DNA from: Streptantibioticus parmotrematis
GTDB lineage: Bacteria; Actinomycetota; Actinomycetes; Streptomycetales; Streptomycetaceae
DNA: 64,000 bases
Assembly: GCF_019890615.1 (NCBI RefSeq)
Contig: NZ_JAINVZ010000027.1
Coordinates: 1-64,000, forward strand
Reading direction: 5' to 3'
Part shown: positions 33,805 through 43,747 of the stretch, in pieces
Layout of the letters: each line of letters starts with the position of its first letter
Position numbering within the stretch: the first letter of the stretch is position 1
Made by a program: the position numbers and the translations under genes
Notes under the pieces: generated by a model
Seen by the model: only the letters and a program-made list of their open reading frames with translations
What the model was told of the DNA's origin: nothing
The model's database searches: none

Positions 33805-34875
33805 ATGTTCGAGGCGGTCGAGGAACTGATCGGCGAGCACGCCGACCTCGAAACGCGGCTTGCCGACCCGGCGGTCCACGCCGACCAGGCGGAAGCGCGC
33901 AAGCTCAACAAGCGCTACGCGGAGCTGACCCCGATCGTCGGCACCTACCGGGAGTGGAAGCAGACCGGTGAGGACAGCGCGACCGCCCGTGAACTGGCCG
34001 CCGAGGACCCGGAGTTCGCGGCCGAGGTCAAGGAACTGGACCGGCACCGCGAGGAGCTGACCGAACGGCTGCGCCTGCTGCTGGTCCCGCGCGACCCCAG
34101 CGACGACAAGGACGTGATCCTGGAGGTCAAGGCGGGCGAGGGCGGCGAGGAGTCCGCACTGTTCGCCGGCGACCTGCTGCGGATGTACCTGCGCTACGCC
34201 GAGCGCCTCGGCTGGCGGACCGAGATCCTCGACGCCAACGGCTCCGACCTGGGCGGCTACAAGGACGTGCAGGTCGCCGTGAAGGCGCGCGGCACCGTCG
34301 AGCCCGGCCAGGGCGTCTGGGCCCGCCTGAAGTACGAGGGCGGCGTCCACCGGGTGCAGCGCGTGCCCGCCACCGAGTCGCAGGGCCGCATCCACACCTC
34401 CGCCGCGGGCGTGCTGGTCACCCCGGAGGCCGAGGAGGTCGAGGTCGAGATCGGCCCCAACGACCTGCGCATCGACGTCTACCGCTCCTCGGGCCCCGGG
34501 GGCCAGTCGGTCAACACCACCGACTCCGCCGTGCGCATCACGCACCTGCCCACCGGCCTGGTGGTCTCCTGCCAGAACGAGAAGAGCCAGTTGCAGAACA
34601 AGGAGTCGGCGATGCGCATCCTGCGCTCCCGGCTGCTGGCCGCCGCCCAGGAGGAGGCCGAGCGCGAGGCGTCCGACGCCCGCCGCAGCCAGGTGCGCAC
34701 GGTCGACCGCTCCGAGCGCATCCGCACCTACAACTTCCCCGAGAACCGGATCTCGGACCACCGGGTCGGGTTCAAGGCGTACAACTTGGACCAGGTCCTC
34801 GACGGGGACCTCGACGCGGTCATCCAGGCCTGCGTCGACGCCGACTCGGCGGCCAAGCTCGCCGCCGCCCAGTGA
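33805..34875 (+). CDS. prfA: Peptide chain release factor 1
   Basis: This 356-residue class I release factor is specific for UAA and UAG. The codon-recognition motif PAT is in [14 protein letters not shown], and the peptidyl-hydrolysis motif GGQ is in SGPGGQSVN near residue 233. The ATG at 33805 follows GAGGGAACCCGAAG; an extension upstream into the 21-bp repeats is unlikely. prmC, whose product methylates the GGQ glutamine, follows 42 bp downstream, the usual arrangement. Confidence 0.96.
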   Translation: MFEAVEELIGEHADLETRLADPAVHADQAEARKLNKRYAELTPIVGTYREWKQTGEDSATARELAAEDPEFAAEVKELDRHREELTERLRLLLVPRDPSDDKDVILEVKAGEGGEESALFAGDLLRMYLRYAERLGWRTEILDANGSDLGGYKDVQVAVKARGTVEPGQGVWARLKYEGGVHRVQRVPATESQGRIHTSAAGVLVTPEAEEVEVEIGPNDLRIDVYRSSGPGGQSVNTTDSAVRITHLPTGLVVSCQNEKSQLQNKESAMRILRSRLLAAAQEEAEREASDARRSQVRTVDRSERIRTYNFPENRISDHRVGFKAYNLDQVLDGDLDAVIQACVDADSAAKLAAAQ

Positions 34876-34917
34876 GCGACGCCTCGTACGTCCGCCCAGG
34901 AGAAGGAGCTTAGGGCC

Positions 34918-35763
34918 GTGAACCTGCTGCTCGCCGAGGTGGCGCAGGCCACCCAGCGGCTGGCCGACGCCGGCGTGCCCTCCCCGCGCTTCGACGCGGA
35001 GGAGCTGGCCGCGTACGTGCACGGGGTCAAGCGCGGCGAGCTGCACAACGTGCCCGACGCGGACTTCGACGCCCGCTACTGGGAGGCCGTGGCGCGGCGC
35101 GAGAACCGCGAGCCGCTCCAGCACATCACCGGCCGCGCGTTCTTCCGCTACCTCGAACTCCAGGTGGGCCCGGGGGTGTTCGTGCCCCGGCCGGAGACCG
35201 AGTCGGTGGTCGGCTGGGCGATAGACGCCGTGCGCGCGATGGACGTCGCCGAACCGCTCATCGTCGACCTGTGCACCGGCTCGGGCGCCATCGCGCTCGC
35301 GCTCGCCCAGGAGGTCCCGCGCTCGCGCGTGCACGCCGTCGAGCTGGACGAGGGCGCGCTGCACTGGACCCGCAGGAACGTCGAGGGCTCCCGTGTCGTG
35401 CTGCACCAGGGCGACGCGCTGAGCGCGCTGCCCGAGCTGAACGGCCAGGTCGACCTGGTCGTCAGCAACCCGCCGTACATCCCGCTCACCGAGTGGGAGT
35501 ACGTCGCCCCCGAGGCGCGCGACCACGACCCCCAACTCGCGCTGTTCTCCGGCGAGGACGGCCTCGACACCATCCGCGGCATCGAGCGCACCGCGCACCG
35601 GCTGCTGCGCCCCGGCGGCCTGGTCGTCATCGAGCACGCGGACACCCAGGGCGGCCAGGTCCCGTGGATCTTCAACGAGGAGACCGGGTGGACCGACGCG
35701 GCCGACCACCGCGACCTCAACAACCGACCCCGCTTCACGACCGCCCGGAAGGCGACCCCGTGA
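34918..35763 (+). CDS. prmC: Release factor glutamine methyltransferase (HemK)
   Basis: This 281-residue SAM-dependent enzyme methylates the GGQ glutamine of release factors. It shows an N-terminal helical domain ([28 protein letters not shown]), SAM motif [16 protein letters not shown] and the catalytic NPPY in [10 protein letters not shown]. The GTG at 34918 follows AAGGAGC. tsaC follows after 43 bp. The grouping with prfA is conserved across bacteria. Confidence 0.95.
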   Translation: MNLLLAEVAQATQRLADAGVPSPRFDAEELAAYVHGVKRGELHNVPDADFDARYWEAVARRENREPLQHITGRAFFRYLELQVGPGVFVPRPETESVVGWAIDAVRAMDVAEPLIVDLCTGSGAIALALAQEVPRSRVHAVELDEGALHWTRRNVEGSRVVLHQGDALSALPELNGQVDLVVSNPPYIPLTEWEYVAPEARDHDPQLALFSGEDGLDTIRGIERTAHRLLRPGGLVVIEHADTQGGQVPWIFNEETGWTDAADHRDLNNRPRFTTARKATP

Positions 35764-35806
35764 CCGCGCGCCCCACCGCACCGCACGCCCCCCTGGAGGA
35801 ACGCTG

Positions 35807-36454
35807 ATGGCTCGCCGCTACGACTGCTCCGACGCCGCCGACCGCGCCACCGGGCTGCGCGAGGCGACCTCCGCCGTGCGCCGCGGCGAGCTGGTGGTGC
35901 TCCCCACCGACACCGTCTACGGCATCGGCGCCGACGCGTTCTCCGCCGAGGCGGTCGGCGACCTGCTCCAGGCCAAGGGACGCGGCCGCAACATGCCCTC
36001 CCCGGTGCTGGTCGGCTCGCCCAACACGCTGCACGGCCTGGTCACCGACTTCTCCGAGAAGGCCTGGGAACTCGTCGACGCCTTCTGGCCCGGCGCGCTC
36101 ACCCTGGTCGCCCGCCACCAGCCGTCGCTCGCCTGGGACCTCGGCGACTCGCGCGGCACCGTCGCCGTGCGCATGCCGCTGCACCCGGTCGCCATCGAAC
36201 TGCTCACCGAGACCGGCCCGATGGCGGTCTCCAGCGCCAACCTCACCGGCCACCCGTCGCCGCAGACCTGCGACGCCGCGCAGGAGATGCTAGGCGACTC
36301 GGTCTCGGTCTACCTCGACGGCGGTCCGACCCCGGCGGCCGTGCCGTCCTCCATCGTGGACGTCACCGGCCCGGTGCCGGTCCTCCTGCGCGCCGGCGCG
36401 CTCAGCGCCGAGGAACTGCGCAAGGTCGTGCCCGACCTGGAGGAGTCGAATTGA
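35807..36454 (+). CDS. tsaC: L-threonylcarbamoyladenylate synthase (Sua5/YrdC family)
   Basis: This 215-residue enzyme makes threonylcarbamoyl-AMP from threonine, bicarbonate and ATP for t6A37 modification of tRNAs reading ANN codons. Family landmarks are VVLPTDTVYGIGADAF, KGRGRNMPSPVLV, the FWPGALTLV core and MAVSSANLTGHPSP. The length fits the YrdC-only type, without the C-terminal Sua5 domain. GGAGGAACG precedes the ATG. It overlaps the next gene by four bases (TTGA). Confidence 0.94.
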   Translation: MARRYDCSDAADRATGLREATSAVRRGELVVLPTDTVYGIGADAFSAEAVGDLLQAKGRGRNMPSPVLVGSPNTLHGLVTDFSEKAWELVDAFWPGALTLVARHQPSLAWDLGDSRGTVAVRMPLHPVAIELLTETGPMAVSSANLTGHPSPQTCDAAQEMLGDSVSVYLDGGPTPAAVPSSIVDVTGPVPVLLRAGALSAEELRKVVPDLEESN

Positions 36455-37107
36455 CCGGTCCCGACGCGCGACGGGACACCCGGGACACCGAGGGCGGCGC
36501 CTTCGGGGCGGACCGCTTCCGGGTGCTGTACGTGTGCACCGGAAGCGTCTGCCGGTCGCCGATCGCCGAGCGGCTGACCCGCATGGAACTGCGCCGCAGG
36601 CTCGGCCCCGGGGCGGAGCAGATCGCGGTGCGCAGCGCGGGCACCTGGGGGCACGTCGGCGCGCCCATGGAGGCGCACGCGGCCACCGTGCTGACCGAGT
36701 ACGGCGCCGACCCGGCCGGCTTCAGCGGGCGTGAGCTGCTCGACGAACACGTCATCGAGGCCGACCTGGTGCTCACCGCCACCCGTGACCACCGCGCCCA
36801 GGTCATCTCGATGGGCCACGCCGCGGGCCTGCGCACCTTCACGCTCAAGGAGTTCACCCGGCTGGTGCGGGCCATAGACCCCGCGACGCTGCCCGAGGGC
36901 GGCGTCATCGACCGCGCCCGCGCGCTGGTGCGGGCCGCCGCCGCGCTGCGCGGCTGGCTGCTGGCACCCAGCGCCGAGGCCGACGAGGTCCACGACCCGT
37001 ACGGCGCCCCGGTGACCGTCTTCCGGCACATCGGCGCCGAGATCCACACCGCGCTCGACCCGGTGGTCACCGCGCTCACCGGCGTGCCCGCCCCGGCGCA
37101 CTCCTGA
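36451..37107 (+). CDS. Low-molecular-weight protein tyrosine phosphatase-like protein
   Basis: This 218-residue protein has the P-loop CTGSVCRS (about residues 29-36), matching the CX5R(S/T) active site of low-MW phosphatases, after VLYV. The general-acid region is less clear; ADEVHDPYG near residue 190 resembles the D-P loop. It starts with TTG overlapping the tsaC stop, so the two are co-translated. Similar proteins sit between tsaC and glyA in other streptomycetes. Arsenate reductase is an alternative for the fold but less likely here. Confidence 0.87.
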   Translation: MTGPDARRDTRDTEGGAFGADRFRVLYVCTGSVCRSPIAERLTRMELRRRLGPGAEQIAVRSAGTWGHVGAPMEAHAATVLTEYGADPAGFSGRELLDEHVIEADLVLTATRDHRAQVISMGHAAGLRTFTLKEFTRLVRAIDPATLPEGGVIDRARALVRAAAALRGWLLAPSAEADEVHDPYGAPVTVFRHIGAEIHTALDPVVTALTGVPAPAHS

Positions 37108-37232
37108 CGACACGCGCCCCGCCGGACCGCTGAACGGAGCACGGCCACAGCGCGCGCCCCGCCCCGCACGCCTACAGTTGGTCCATGGCCCCGCCGGGGG
37201 CCGTACCCCCACGCACGCCGGGAGCGGCCGTT

Positions 37233-38600
37233 ATGACGGTTGCCAGGACCACCCAGCCCAGTCGGCCGCCCAGCCGCGCCACCGCCGCCACGTACGGGCC
37301 GCAGGTCGCCGACTTCGAGGCGTTGCGCGCCCAGGACCCGGAACTGGCCGGAGTGCTGCTGGCCGAGTACGAACGCCAGACGGCCGGCCTCCAGCTGATC
37401 GCCGCCGAGAACTTCGCCTCCCCGGCCGTGCTCGCCGCCCTCGGCTCGCCCCTGGCCAACAAGTACGCCGAGGGCTACCCCGGCCGGCGCCACCACGGCG
37501 GCTGCGAACTGGTCGACCTCGCCGAGCGGATCGCCGTCGAGCGGGCCTGCGCGCTCTTCGGCGCCGACCACGCCAACGTCCAGCCCTACTCGGGCTCCTC
37601 GGCCGTCCTGGCGGCGTACGCGGCCCTCCTGGTGCCCGGCGACACGGTGCTGGCGATGTCGCTGCCGCACGGTGGCCACCTCACCCACGGCAGCCCGGCC
37701 AACTTCTCCGGCCGCTGGTTCGACTTCGCCGGGTACGGCGTCGACCCGGCCACCGGGCTCATCGACTACGACGAGGTGCGCGACCTGGCGCTGGCCCGCC
37801 GCCCCAAGGCGATCGTCGCCGGTTCCATCGCGTACCCCCGCCACCTCGACCACGCCGCCTTCCGTGCGATCGCCGACGAGGTGGACGCCTACCTCGTGGT
37901 CGACGCCGCGCACACCCTCGGCCTGGTCGCCGGGGGCGCCGCGCCCAGCCCGGTGCCGTACGCCGACGTGGTGTGCGCCACCACCCACAAGACGCTGCGC
38001 GGACCCCGCGGCGGCCTGCTGCTGTGCCGGGCGGAGCTGGCGCAGCGGGTGGACCGCGCGGTCTTCCCGTTCACCCAGGGCGGGCCGCAGATGCACACCG
38101 TCGCGGCGACCGCGGTGGCGCTCGGCGAGGCCGCGAGCCCCGCGTTCCGCACGTACGCCCGGCGCACGATGGACAACGGCCGCGCACTGGCCGCCGCGCT
38201 CGCCGCCGAGGACATCGCCCCGCAGACCGGTGGCACCGACACCCACCTGGTCGCCGCGGACGTCACCGCGCTGTGCCCCGGCGGCGGCCTCGTCGCCCGC
38301 GGCCGGTGCGCCGCCGCCCGGATCTACCTCGACAAGGTGCCGCTCCCCGGCGACCTGCGCCCGCCCGCCCCGCCCGGCCTGGTGCGCGGCGTGAGACTCG
38401 GCACAGCCGCCGTCACCACCCAGGGCATGGGGGAGCGGGAGATGACCGAGATCGCCTCCCTGGTGGCCCGCGCGCTGCGCGAGGAGCCCGGGGTGGCGGC
38501 CGACGCGGCCGCCCTGGCCTGCGCTTTCCCGCCCTATCCGGGAGGCGGCACGGAGCGCTCTGCGGCGCTCGGTGCGCAGCGCCCGGCGGGACGGACGTGA
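37233..38600 (+). CDS. glyA: Serine hydroxymethyltransferase-like PLP enzyme
   Basis: This 455-residue fold-I PLP enzyme belongs to the SHMT family (serine and glycine with tetrahydrofolate). AAENFASPAV, NKYAEGYPGRRHHGG and the PLP lysine in THKTLRGPRGG are clear. The segment usually reading DMAHIAGLVAAG is DAAHTLGLVAGG here, a divergence that suggests a secondary paralogue. Two starts compete: ATG 37233 has GGGAGCGG upstream. ATG 37185 has TACAGT six bases before it and would be leaderless, adding 16 residues. Confidence 0.88.
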   Translation: MTVARTTQPSRPPSRATAATYGPQVADFEALRAQDPELAGVLLAEYERQTAGLQLIAAENFASPAVLAALGSPLANKYAEGYPGRRHHGGCELVDLAERIAVERACALFGADHANVQPYSGSSAVLAAYAALLVPGDTVLAMSLPHGGHLTHGSPANFSGRWFDFAGYGVDPATGLIDYDEVRDLALARRPKAIVAGSIAYPRHLDHAAFRAIADEVDAYLVVDAAHTLGLVAGGAAPSPVPYADVVCATTHKTLRGPRGGLLLCRAELAQRVDRAVFPFTQGGPQMHTVAATAVALGEAASPAFRTYARRTMDNGRALAAALAAEDIAPQTGGTDTHLVAADVTALCPGGGLVARGRCAAARIYLDKVPLPGDLRPPAPPGLVRGVRLGTAAVTTQGMGEREMTEIASLVARALREEPGVAADAAALACAFPPYPGGGTERSAALGAQRPAGRT

Positions 38601-38693
38601 GCTGTGTGAAGACGACGTGCAACCGTTCGCGGTTCCTGTGTGTCCTCATCTTTGTTCACGCTCCCCGCTCGGAGGCGAATAAGGTGTGACACC

Positions 38694-40013
38694 GTGCGCG
38701 AATACCTCCTGACACTCTGCGTCGCAGCGGCGGTCACCTATCTGCTGACCGGCCCGGTGCGGAAGTTCGCCATCGCCGCGGGGGCGATGCCGGCCATCCG
38801 CGCCCGCGACGTGCACCGCGAGCCCACGCCCCGGCTCGGCGGCATCGCGCTCTTCGGCGGGCTGTGCGCGGGCCTGCTGGCCGCCTCGCAGCTGACCAAC
38901 CTCAGTGACGTCTTCAAGCTCTCCAACGAGCCGCGCGCCCTGCTGTCGGGCGCCGGGCTGATCTGGCTGCTGGGCGTGCTGGACGACAAGTGGGGCGTGG
39001 ACGCGCTGATCAAGCTCGGCGGCCAGATGATCGCCGCCGGTGTGATGGTGATGCAGGGGCTCACCATCCTGTGGCTGCCGGTGCCCGGTGTCGGGCCGGT
39101 CGCGCTCAGCCCGATCCAGTCGACGCTGCTGACGGTGGCGCTGGTCGTCATCACCATCAACGCGGTCAACTTCGTCGACGGCCTCGACGGCCTGGCCGCG
39201 GGCATGGTGTGCATCGCCGCGATCGCGTTCTTCCTGTACGCCTACCGGCTGTGGTTCGGCTACGGCGTCGAGCAGGCGGCGCCCGCGGCCCTGTTCAGCG
39301 CCATCCTGGTCGGCATGTGCGCGGGCTTCCTGCCGCACAACATCCACCCGGCCCGCATCTTCATGGGCGACTCCGGATCGATGCTGATCGGCCTGGTCAT
39401 GGCGGCCTCCGCGATCTCGGTCACCGGCCAGGTCGACCCGGACGTCATCACCAACACCACCGGGTCGCTGCGCAGCACCGTGCACGAGATGGTCCCGGTC
39501 TACATCCCGCTGCTGCTCCCGCTCACCCTGATCGCCATCCCGGCCGCCGACCTCGTGCTCGCCGTGGTGCGCCGCACCTGGAACGGGCAGTCGCCGTTCG
39601 CCGCCGACCGCGGCCACCTGCACCACCGGCTGCTGGAGATCGGGCACTCGCACAGCCGGGCCGTGCTGATCATGTACTTCTGGTCGGCGCTGATCGCGTT
39701 CGGCACGGTCGCGTTCTCGGCCCGCTCCTCCAGCATGTGGATCCTGCTGGTCGTGGTGGTGCTGAGCGGGCTCGGCCTGGTCGTGCTGCTCTCCCCGCGC
39801 TTCAAGCCGCGCGCCCCGCGCTGGGCCGAGGGCTTCCTGCCGCCGCGTTACCGGGCCGGTGCCCGGGCGGCCGCCGCTGCCGCGACGGATGCCGACGCCG
39901 CCGCCGATGCCGCGCCCCGCGAGGCCGGGACGCTCACCGGACTGCACGGCGCGACGGCGATCGGTGACCGCACGCCCCAGACCGAGCGACAGAGCGTCAC
40001 CAGCGTCAGGTGA
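38694..40013 (+). CDS. Undecaprenyl-phosphate sugar-1-phosphate transferase (WecA/TagO/MraY family)
   Basis: This 439-residue polytopic membrane protein transfers a sugar-1-phosphate, usually GlcNAc-1-P, from UDP-sugar to undecaprenyl phosphate. Motifs are HREPTPRLGGIALF, the DD of LLGVLDDKWG, NAVNFVDGLDGLAAG and HNIHPARIFMGDSGSM. The loop with RGHLHHRLLEIGHSH carries the HHxx-type active-site histidines. The C-terminal 65 residues are a disordered Ala-rich tail. It could start synthesis of a wall glycopolymer later attached by the nearby LCP enzyme. GTG 38694 is chosen from family N-termini. Confidence 0.92.
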   Translation: MREYLLTLCVAAAVTYLLTGPVRKFAIAAGAMPAIRARDVHREPTPRLGGIALFGGLCAGLLAASQLTNLSDVFKLSNEPRALLSGAGLIWLLGVLDDKWGVDALIKLGGQMIAAGVMVMQGLTILWLPVPGVGPVALSPIQSTLLTVALVVITINAVNFVDGLDGLAAGMVCIAAIAFFLYAYRLWFGYGVEQAAPAALFSAILVGMCAGFLPHNIHPARIFMGDSGSMLIGLVMAASAISVTGQVDPDVITNTTGSLRSTVHEMVPVYIPLLLPLTLIAIPAADLVLAVVRRTWNGQSPFAADRGHLHHRLLEIGHSHSRAVLIMYFWSALIAFGTVAFSARSSSMWILLVVVVLSGLGLVVLLSPRFKPRAPRWAEGFLPPRYRAGARAAAAAATDADAAADAAPREAGTLTGLHGATAIGDRTPQTERQSVTSVR

Positions 40014-40352
40014 CAAAGCGCGGCCATCCGGACGAACCGGCTGCTCCGGACGGCGGTCAGCCGAAAGCGCTCATCTGTAGCCCCCAAGTGTGACAGTGAG
40101 CACACGATGTAGGTAAAGACCTCATCAAATAGTTTGTGATACCGTTCACGAAAGCCAGGACGTGAGCCGAAGGCCAGGGCGGAATCCCCAGCACTGGTCG
40201 TGCGGCCGCGGTCCTCCCGCCTCCCGACCGCGGGACGGGAGGCGCCCCGCCCGGCCTTATCCTCGATCAACACACCGGCCCGCCGCCCGGGCCGACGCTC
40301 GTCCAGGCACGCACGCGCCACCCGCCCCCGACCCACGCCGGAGCTGCCCCCC
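40014..40352 (+). other. Control region of the ATP synthase operon
   Basis: No gene is seen in these 339 bp. An AT-rich island at about 40101-40151 contains GTGTG/CACAC (40088-40105) as an inverted repeat, a TAGTTT that could be a -10 (40130-40135), and a Rex-like operator overlapping it. The remaining 200 bp to atpI are GC-rich and would form a long leader. Confidence 0.55.
40134..40151. promoter_or_regulatory. Rex redox-repressor operator (ROP-like) upstream of atpI
   Basis: TTGTGATACCGTTCACGA matches the Rex operator consensus TTGTGAANNNNTTCACAA at all but two specified positions. Rex senses the NADH/NAD+ ratio and represses respiratory genes in streptomycetes. A site here would lift repression of ATP synthase when NADH accumulates. 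It overlaps a possible -10 element. Binding is inferred from the match. Confidence 0.68.
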
Positions 40353-40808
40353 ATGCAGTCCAACGACGCCCGGATCCTCCGGGGCGCCGCGATCGTCGCC
40401 GCCCCGGTGGGAATCATCGCCACTGTCGTCAGCGCGCTCGTCGCGGGCGGCAAGGGCCTGATCGGTGGTGCCGTCGCGCTCGCCGTGGTCGCCGTCTTCT
40501 TCGGCCTCGGCTCCTGGGCCGTGATGCGCCTGACGCAGGACCGCCCCCAGGCCGCCATGATGGCCGGCCTCCTGGTCTACACGGTGCAGATCCTGGTCAT
40601 CGGCGTCTTCATCGTCGTCTTCAGCGGAACCACCCTCTTCAGCCCCCGCGCCTTCGGCATCAGCCTGCTGGTCACCGCGCTCTCCTGGGTGGGCGGACAG
40701 GTCAAGCAGACCCTCACCAGCCGCATGCTCTACGTCGACCCCAAGCCCTCCGTGCCGGCCAAGCGGGACGCGGACCTGGTGAAGACGGAGCCCGGCGATG
40801 GCGTATAA
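40353..40808 (+). CDS. atpI: ATP synthase-associated membrane protein I
   Basis: This 151-residue membrane protein has four hydrophobic helices (IIATVVSALVAGGKGLIGG, AVALAVVAVFFGLGS, VYTVQILVIGVFIVVF, FGISLLVTALSWVGG). AtpI proteins are poorly conserved, lie first in atp operons, and help assemble the c-ring or supply Mg2+. The assignment rests mainly on topology and its place upstream of atpB. The hydrophilic C-terminus (PSVPAKRDADLVKTEPGDG) faces the cytosol. It is separated from atpB by 285 bp. Confidence 0.82.
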   Translation: MQSNDARILRGAAIVAAPVGIIATVVSALVAGGKGLIGGAVALAVVAVFFGLGSWAVMRLTQDRPQAAMMAGLLVYTVQILVIGVFIVVFSGTTLFSPRAFGISLLVTALSWVGGQVKQTLTSRMLYVDPKPSVPAKRDADLVKTEPGDGV

Positions 40809-41093
40809 GGGGCGGGTAAAGCCGGTTGATCCCCATCTGCTATCGTCCGGAATCGCATCCGGCCGTGGGGGCCCCTCTCGTTCGAAGACGGTGCCGCCCC
40901 CTCGGCCAGCGGTGTACTCGGACCCGGATCGGCACGCACGGCACGGGGCCCGGGTGCCCGGTCTTCGGTGCAGGCTCCCAGTGGACCGCGGTGGCTCCGC
41001 CACGCCATGTCCCCAGTGCCGACCAGCGGCTCCACCAGCCGCGCTGACACACAAGGTTGCAGTTACTTATGCGTCACGACGAAGGAGTCACGG
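40809..41093 (+). other. atpI-atpB intergenic region
   Basis: No gene is seen in 285 bp. A TATCGT at about 40849 and an AT-rich TTGCAGTTACTTATGCG stretch at about 41056-41072 could be promoter elements giving atpB a second transcription start. GTGGC/GCCAC near 40990-41003 can form a short hairpin. Confidence 0.35.
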
Positions 41094-42225
<1,132 letters not shown>

Positions 42226-42266
42226 GCTAGTCACCAACCAGTAGCCACTCGACGAAAGGTTCAGAC

Positions 42267-42806
42267 ATGATCGCCTTCCTGGCTGAGGGAGGAGCGCAGA
42301 ACCCGCTCATCCCCGACACCACGGAACTGATCGTCGGCCTGCTCTGCTTCTTCATCGTCTTCGGCGTCCTCGGAAAGAAGCTCCTGCCGAACATCCAGAA
42401 GACCCTGGAAGAGCGCCGCGACGCGATCGAGGGTGGCCTGGAACGCGCGGAGAAGGCCCAGGAAGACGCCACCCGGACGCTTGAGCAGTACAAGGCCCAG
42501 CTCGCCGAGGCCCGCCACGAGGCCAACCGGCTGCGCCAGGAGGCGCAGGAGCAGGGCGCCACGCTCATCGCCGAGATGCGGTCCGAGGGCCAGCGTCAGC
42601 GCGAGGAGATCGTCGCCGCCGGTCACACCCAGATCGAGTCCGACCGCCGCCAGGCCGCCCAGGCCCTGCGGCAGGACGTGGGCCAGCTGGCCACCGAACT
42701 GGCGGGCAAGCTGGTCGGCGAGTCCCTCGAGGACCACGCCCGGCAGAGCCGCGTGATCGACCGCTTCCTCGACGAGCTCGAGGAGAAGGCCGAGGCGGCG
42801 CGATGA
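42267..42806 (+). CDS. atpF: ATP synthase subunit b
   Basis: This 179-residue peripheral stalk subunit has one N-terminal TM helix (TTELIVGLLCFFIVFGVLG) and a long charged coiled coil (about residues 45-160). LPNIQKTLEERRDAIEGGLE is the conserved hinge region. Dimers link subunit a to the delta subunit on F1. It overlaps atpH by four bases (ATGA), implying coupled synthesis of stalk partners. Confidence 0.96.
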   Translation: MIAFLAEGGAQNPLIPDTTELIVGLLCFFIVFGVLGKKLLPNIQKTLEERRDAIEGGLERAEKAQEDATRTLEQYKAQLAEARHEANRLRQEAQEQGATLIAEMRSEGQRQREEIVAAGHTQIESDRRQAAQALRQDVGQLATELAGKLVGESLEDHARQSRVIDRFLDELEEKAEAAR

Positions 42807-43618
42807 ACGGAGCGAGCCGCGAGGCCCTGGGCGCCGCGCGCGAGCGCCTCGACACGCTGACGGACAACACCGCCGTCGACGTGATCAAGCTCGCCGAGGA
42901 CCTGGCCGCCGTGACCGCGCTGCTCGACCGTGAGGTGTCGCTGCGCCGGATCCTCACCGACCCGTCGCAGTCCGGCGAGGCCAAGGCCGGGCTGGTGACG
43001 CGTCTGCTGTCCGGTCAGGTCGGCAGCGAGACCTCCGACCTGGTGGCCGGCCTCGTCCGGTCCCGGTGGTCCGCCCCGCGCGACCTGGTCGACGCGATCG
43101 AGGAGCTGGGCGAGAGCGCCGAGCTGATCGGCGCGCAGCGGACCGGCGTGCTGGACGACGTGGAGGACGAACTGTTCCGCACCGCGCGGATCATCGCCTC
43201 CGCCCCCGACCTGCGGGCCGCGCTCAGCGACCCGGCCGCGGAGGGCTCGGCGCGGGCCGGGCTGATCACCGGGCTGCTGGGCGGCCGGGCGCAGCCCGTC
43301 ACCACCCGGCTGGTCGCGCGTCTTGTCGCGCTGCCGCGGGGCCGTAGCCTGGAAGCGGGGCTCGACGCCCTCTCCAAGCTGGCCGCGGCACGCCGCGGCC
43401 GGGTGGTCGCGGTGGTCACGACGGCGATCCCGCTGTCCGACCAGCACAAGCAGCGGCTCGGCGCGGCGCTCGCCAAGCTGTACGGCCGCCAGGTGCACCT
43501 GAACCTCGACGTGGACCCCCAGGTCCTCGGCGGGATCATCGTGCGGGTGGGCGACGAGGTCATCGACGGCTCCGTCACCAGCCGCCTCGAAGAGGCGACC
43601 CGGCGGCTGGCCGGCTGA
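42803..43618 (+). CDS. atpH: ATP synthase subunit delta
   Basis: The protein has 271 residues, longer than the E. coli subunit (about 177) because of an actinobacterial N-terminal helical extension. The C-terminal part shows the family motif VVAVVTTAIPLSDQHKQRLG, LNLDVDPQVLGGIIVRVGDEVIDGS and SRLEEATRRL. It joins the b dimer to the top of the alpha3beta3 head. It starts inside atpF and is followed by a 129-bp structured gap before atpA. Confidence 0.94.
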   Translation: MNGASREALGAARERLDTLTDNTAVDVIKLAEDLAAVTALLDREVSLRRILTDPSQSGEAKAGLVTRLLSGQVGSETSDLVAGLVRSRWSAPRDLVDAIEELGESAELIGAQRTGVLDDVEDELFRTARIIASAPDLRAALSDPAAEGSARAGLITGLLGGRAQPVTTRLVARLVALPRGRSLEAGLDALSKLAAARRGRVVAVVTTAIPLSDQHKQRLGAALAKLYGRQVHLNLDVDPQVLGGIIVRVGDEVIDGSVTSRLEEATRRLAG

Positions 43619-43646
43619 CCGGCCACCAACCTAGATAGCACTGAAG

Positions 43647-43693
43647 CGGCCCTGGTTGGGCCGTAGCGGAGGTCCTCCGGGGACGAACCCCGG
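43647..43693 (+). other. Two RNA hairpins between atpH and atpA
   Basis: CGGCCC/GGGCCG (43647-43663, 5-base loop) and CCGGGG/CCCCGG (43677-43693, 5-base loop) form adjacent stems in the 129-bp gap. They may protect or expose mRNA ends or tune expression of the F1 genes relative to Fo. The atpA ribosome-binding site AAGGAGAG lies about 44 bases downstream. Confidence 0.5.
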
Positions 43694-43747
43694 GGCCGGG
43701 ACCACCGCGAGTAACTTCGGGCCCAACAAGGAGAGCAGGGAACCCAG

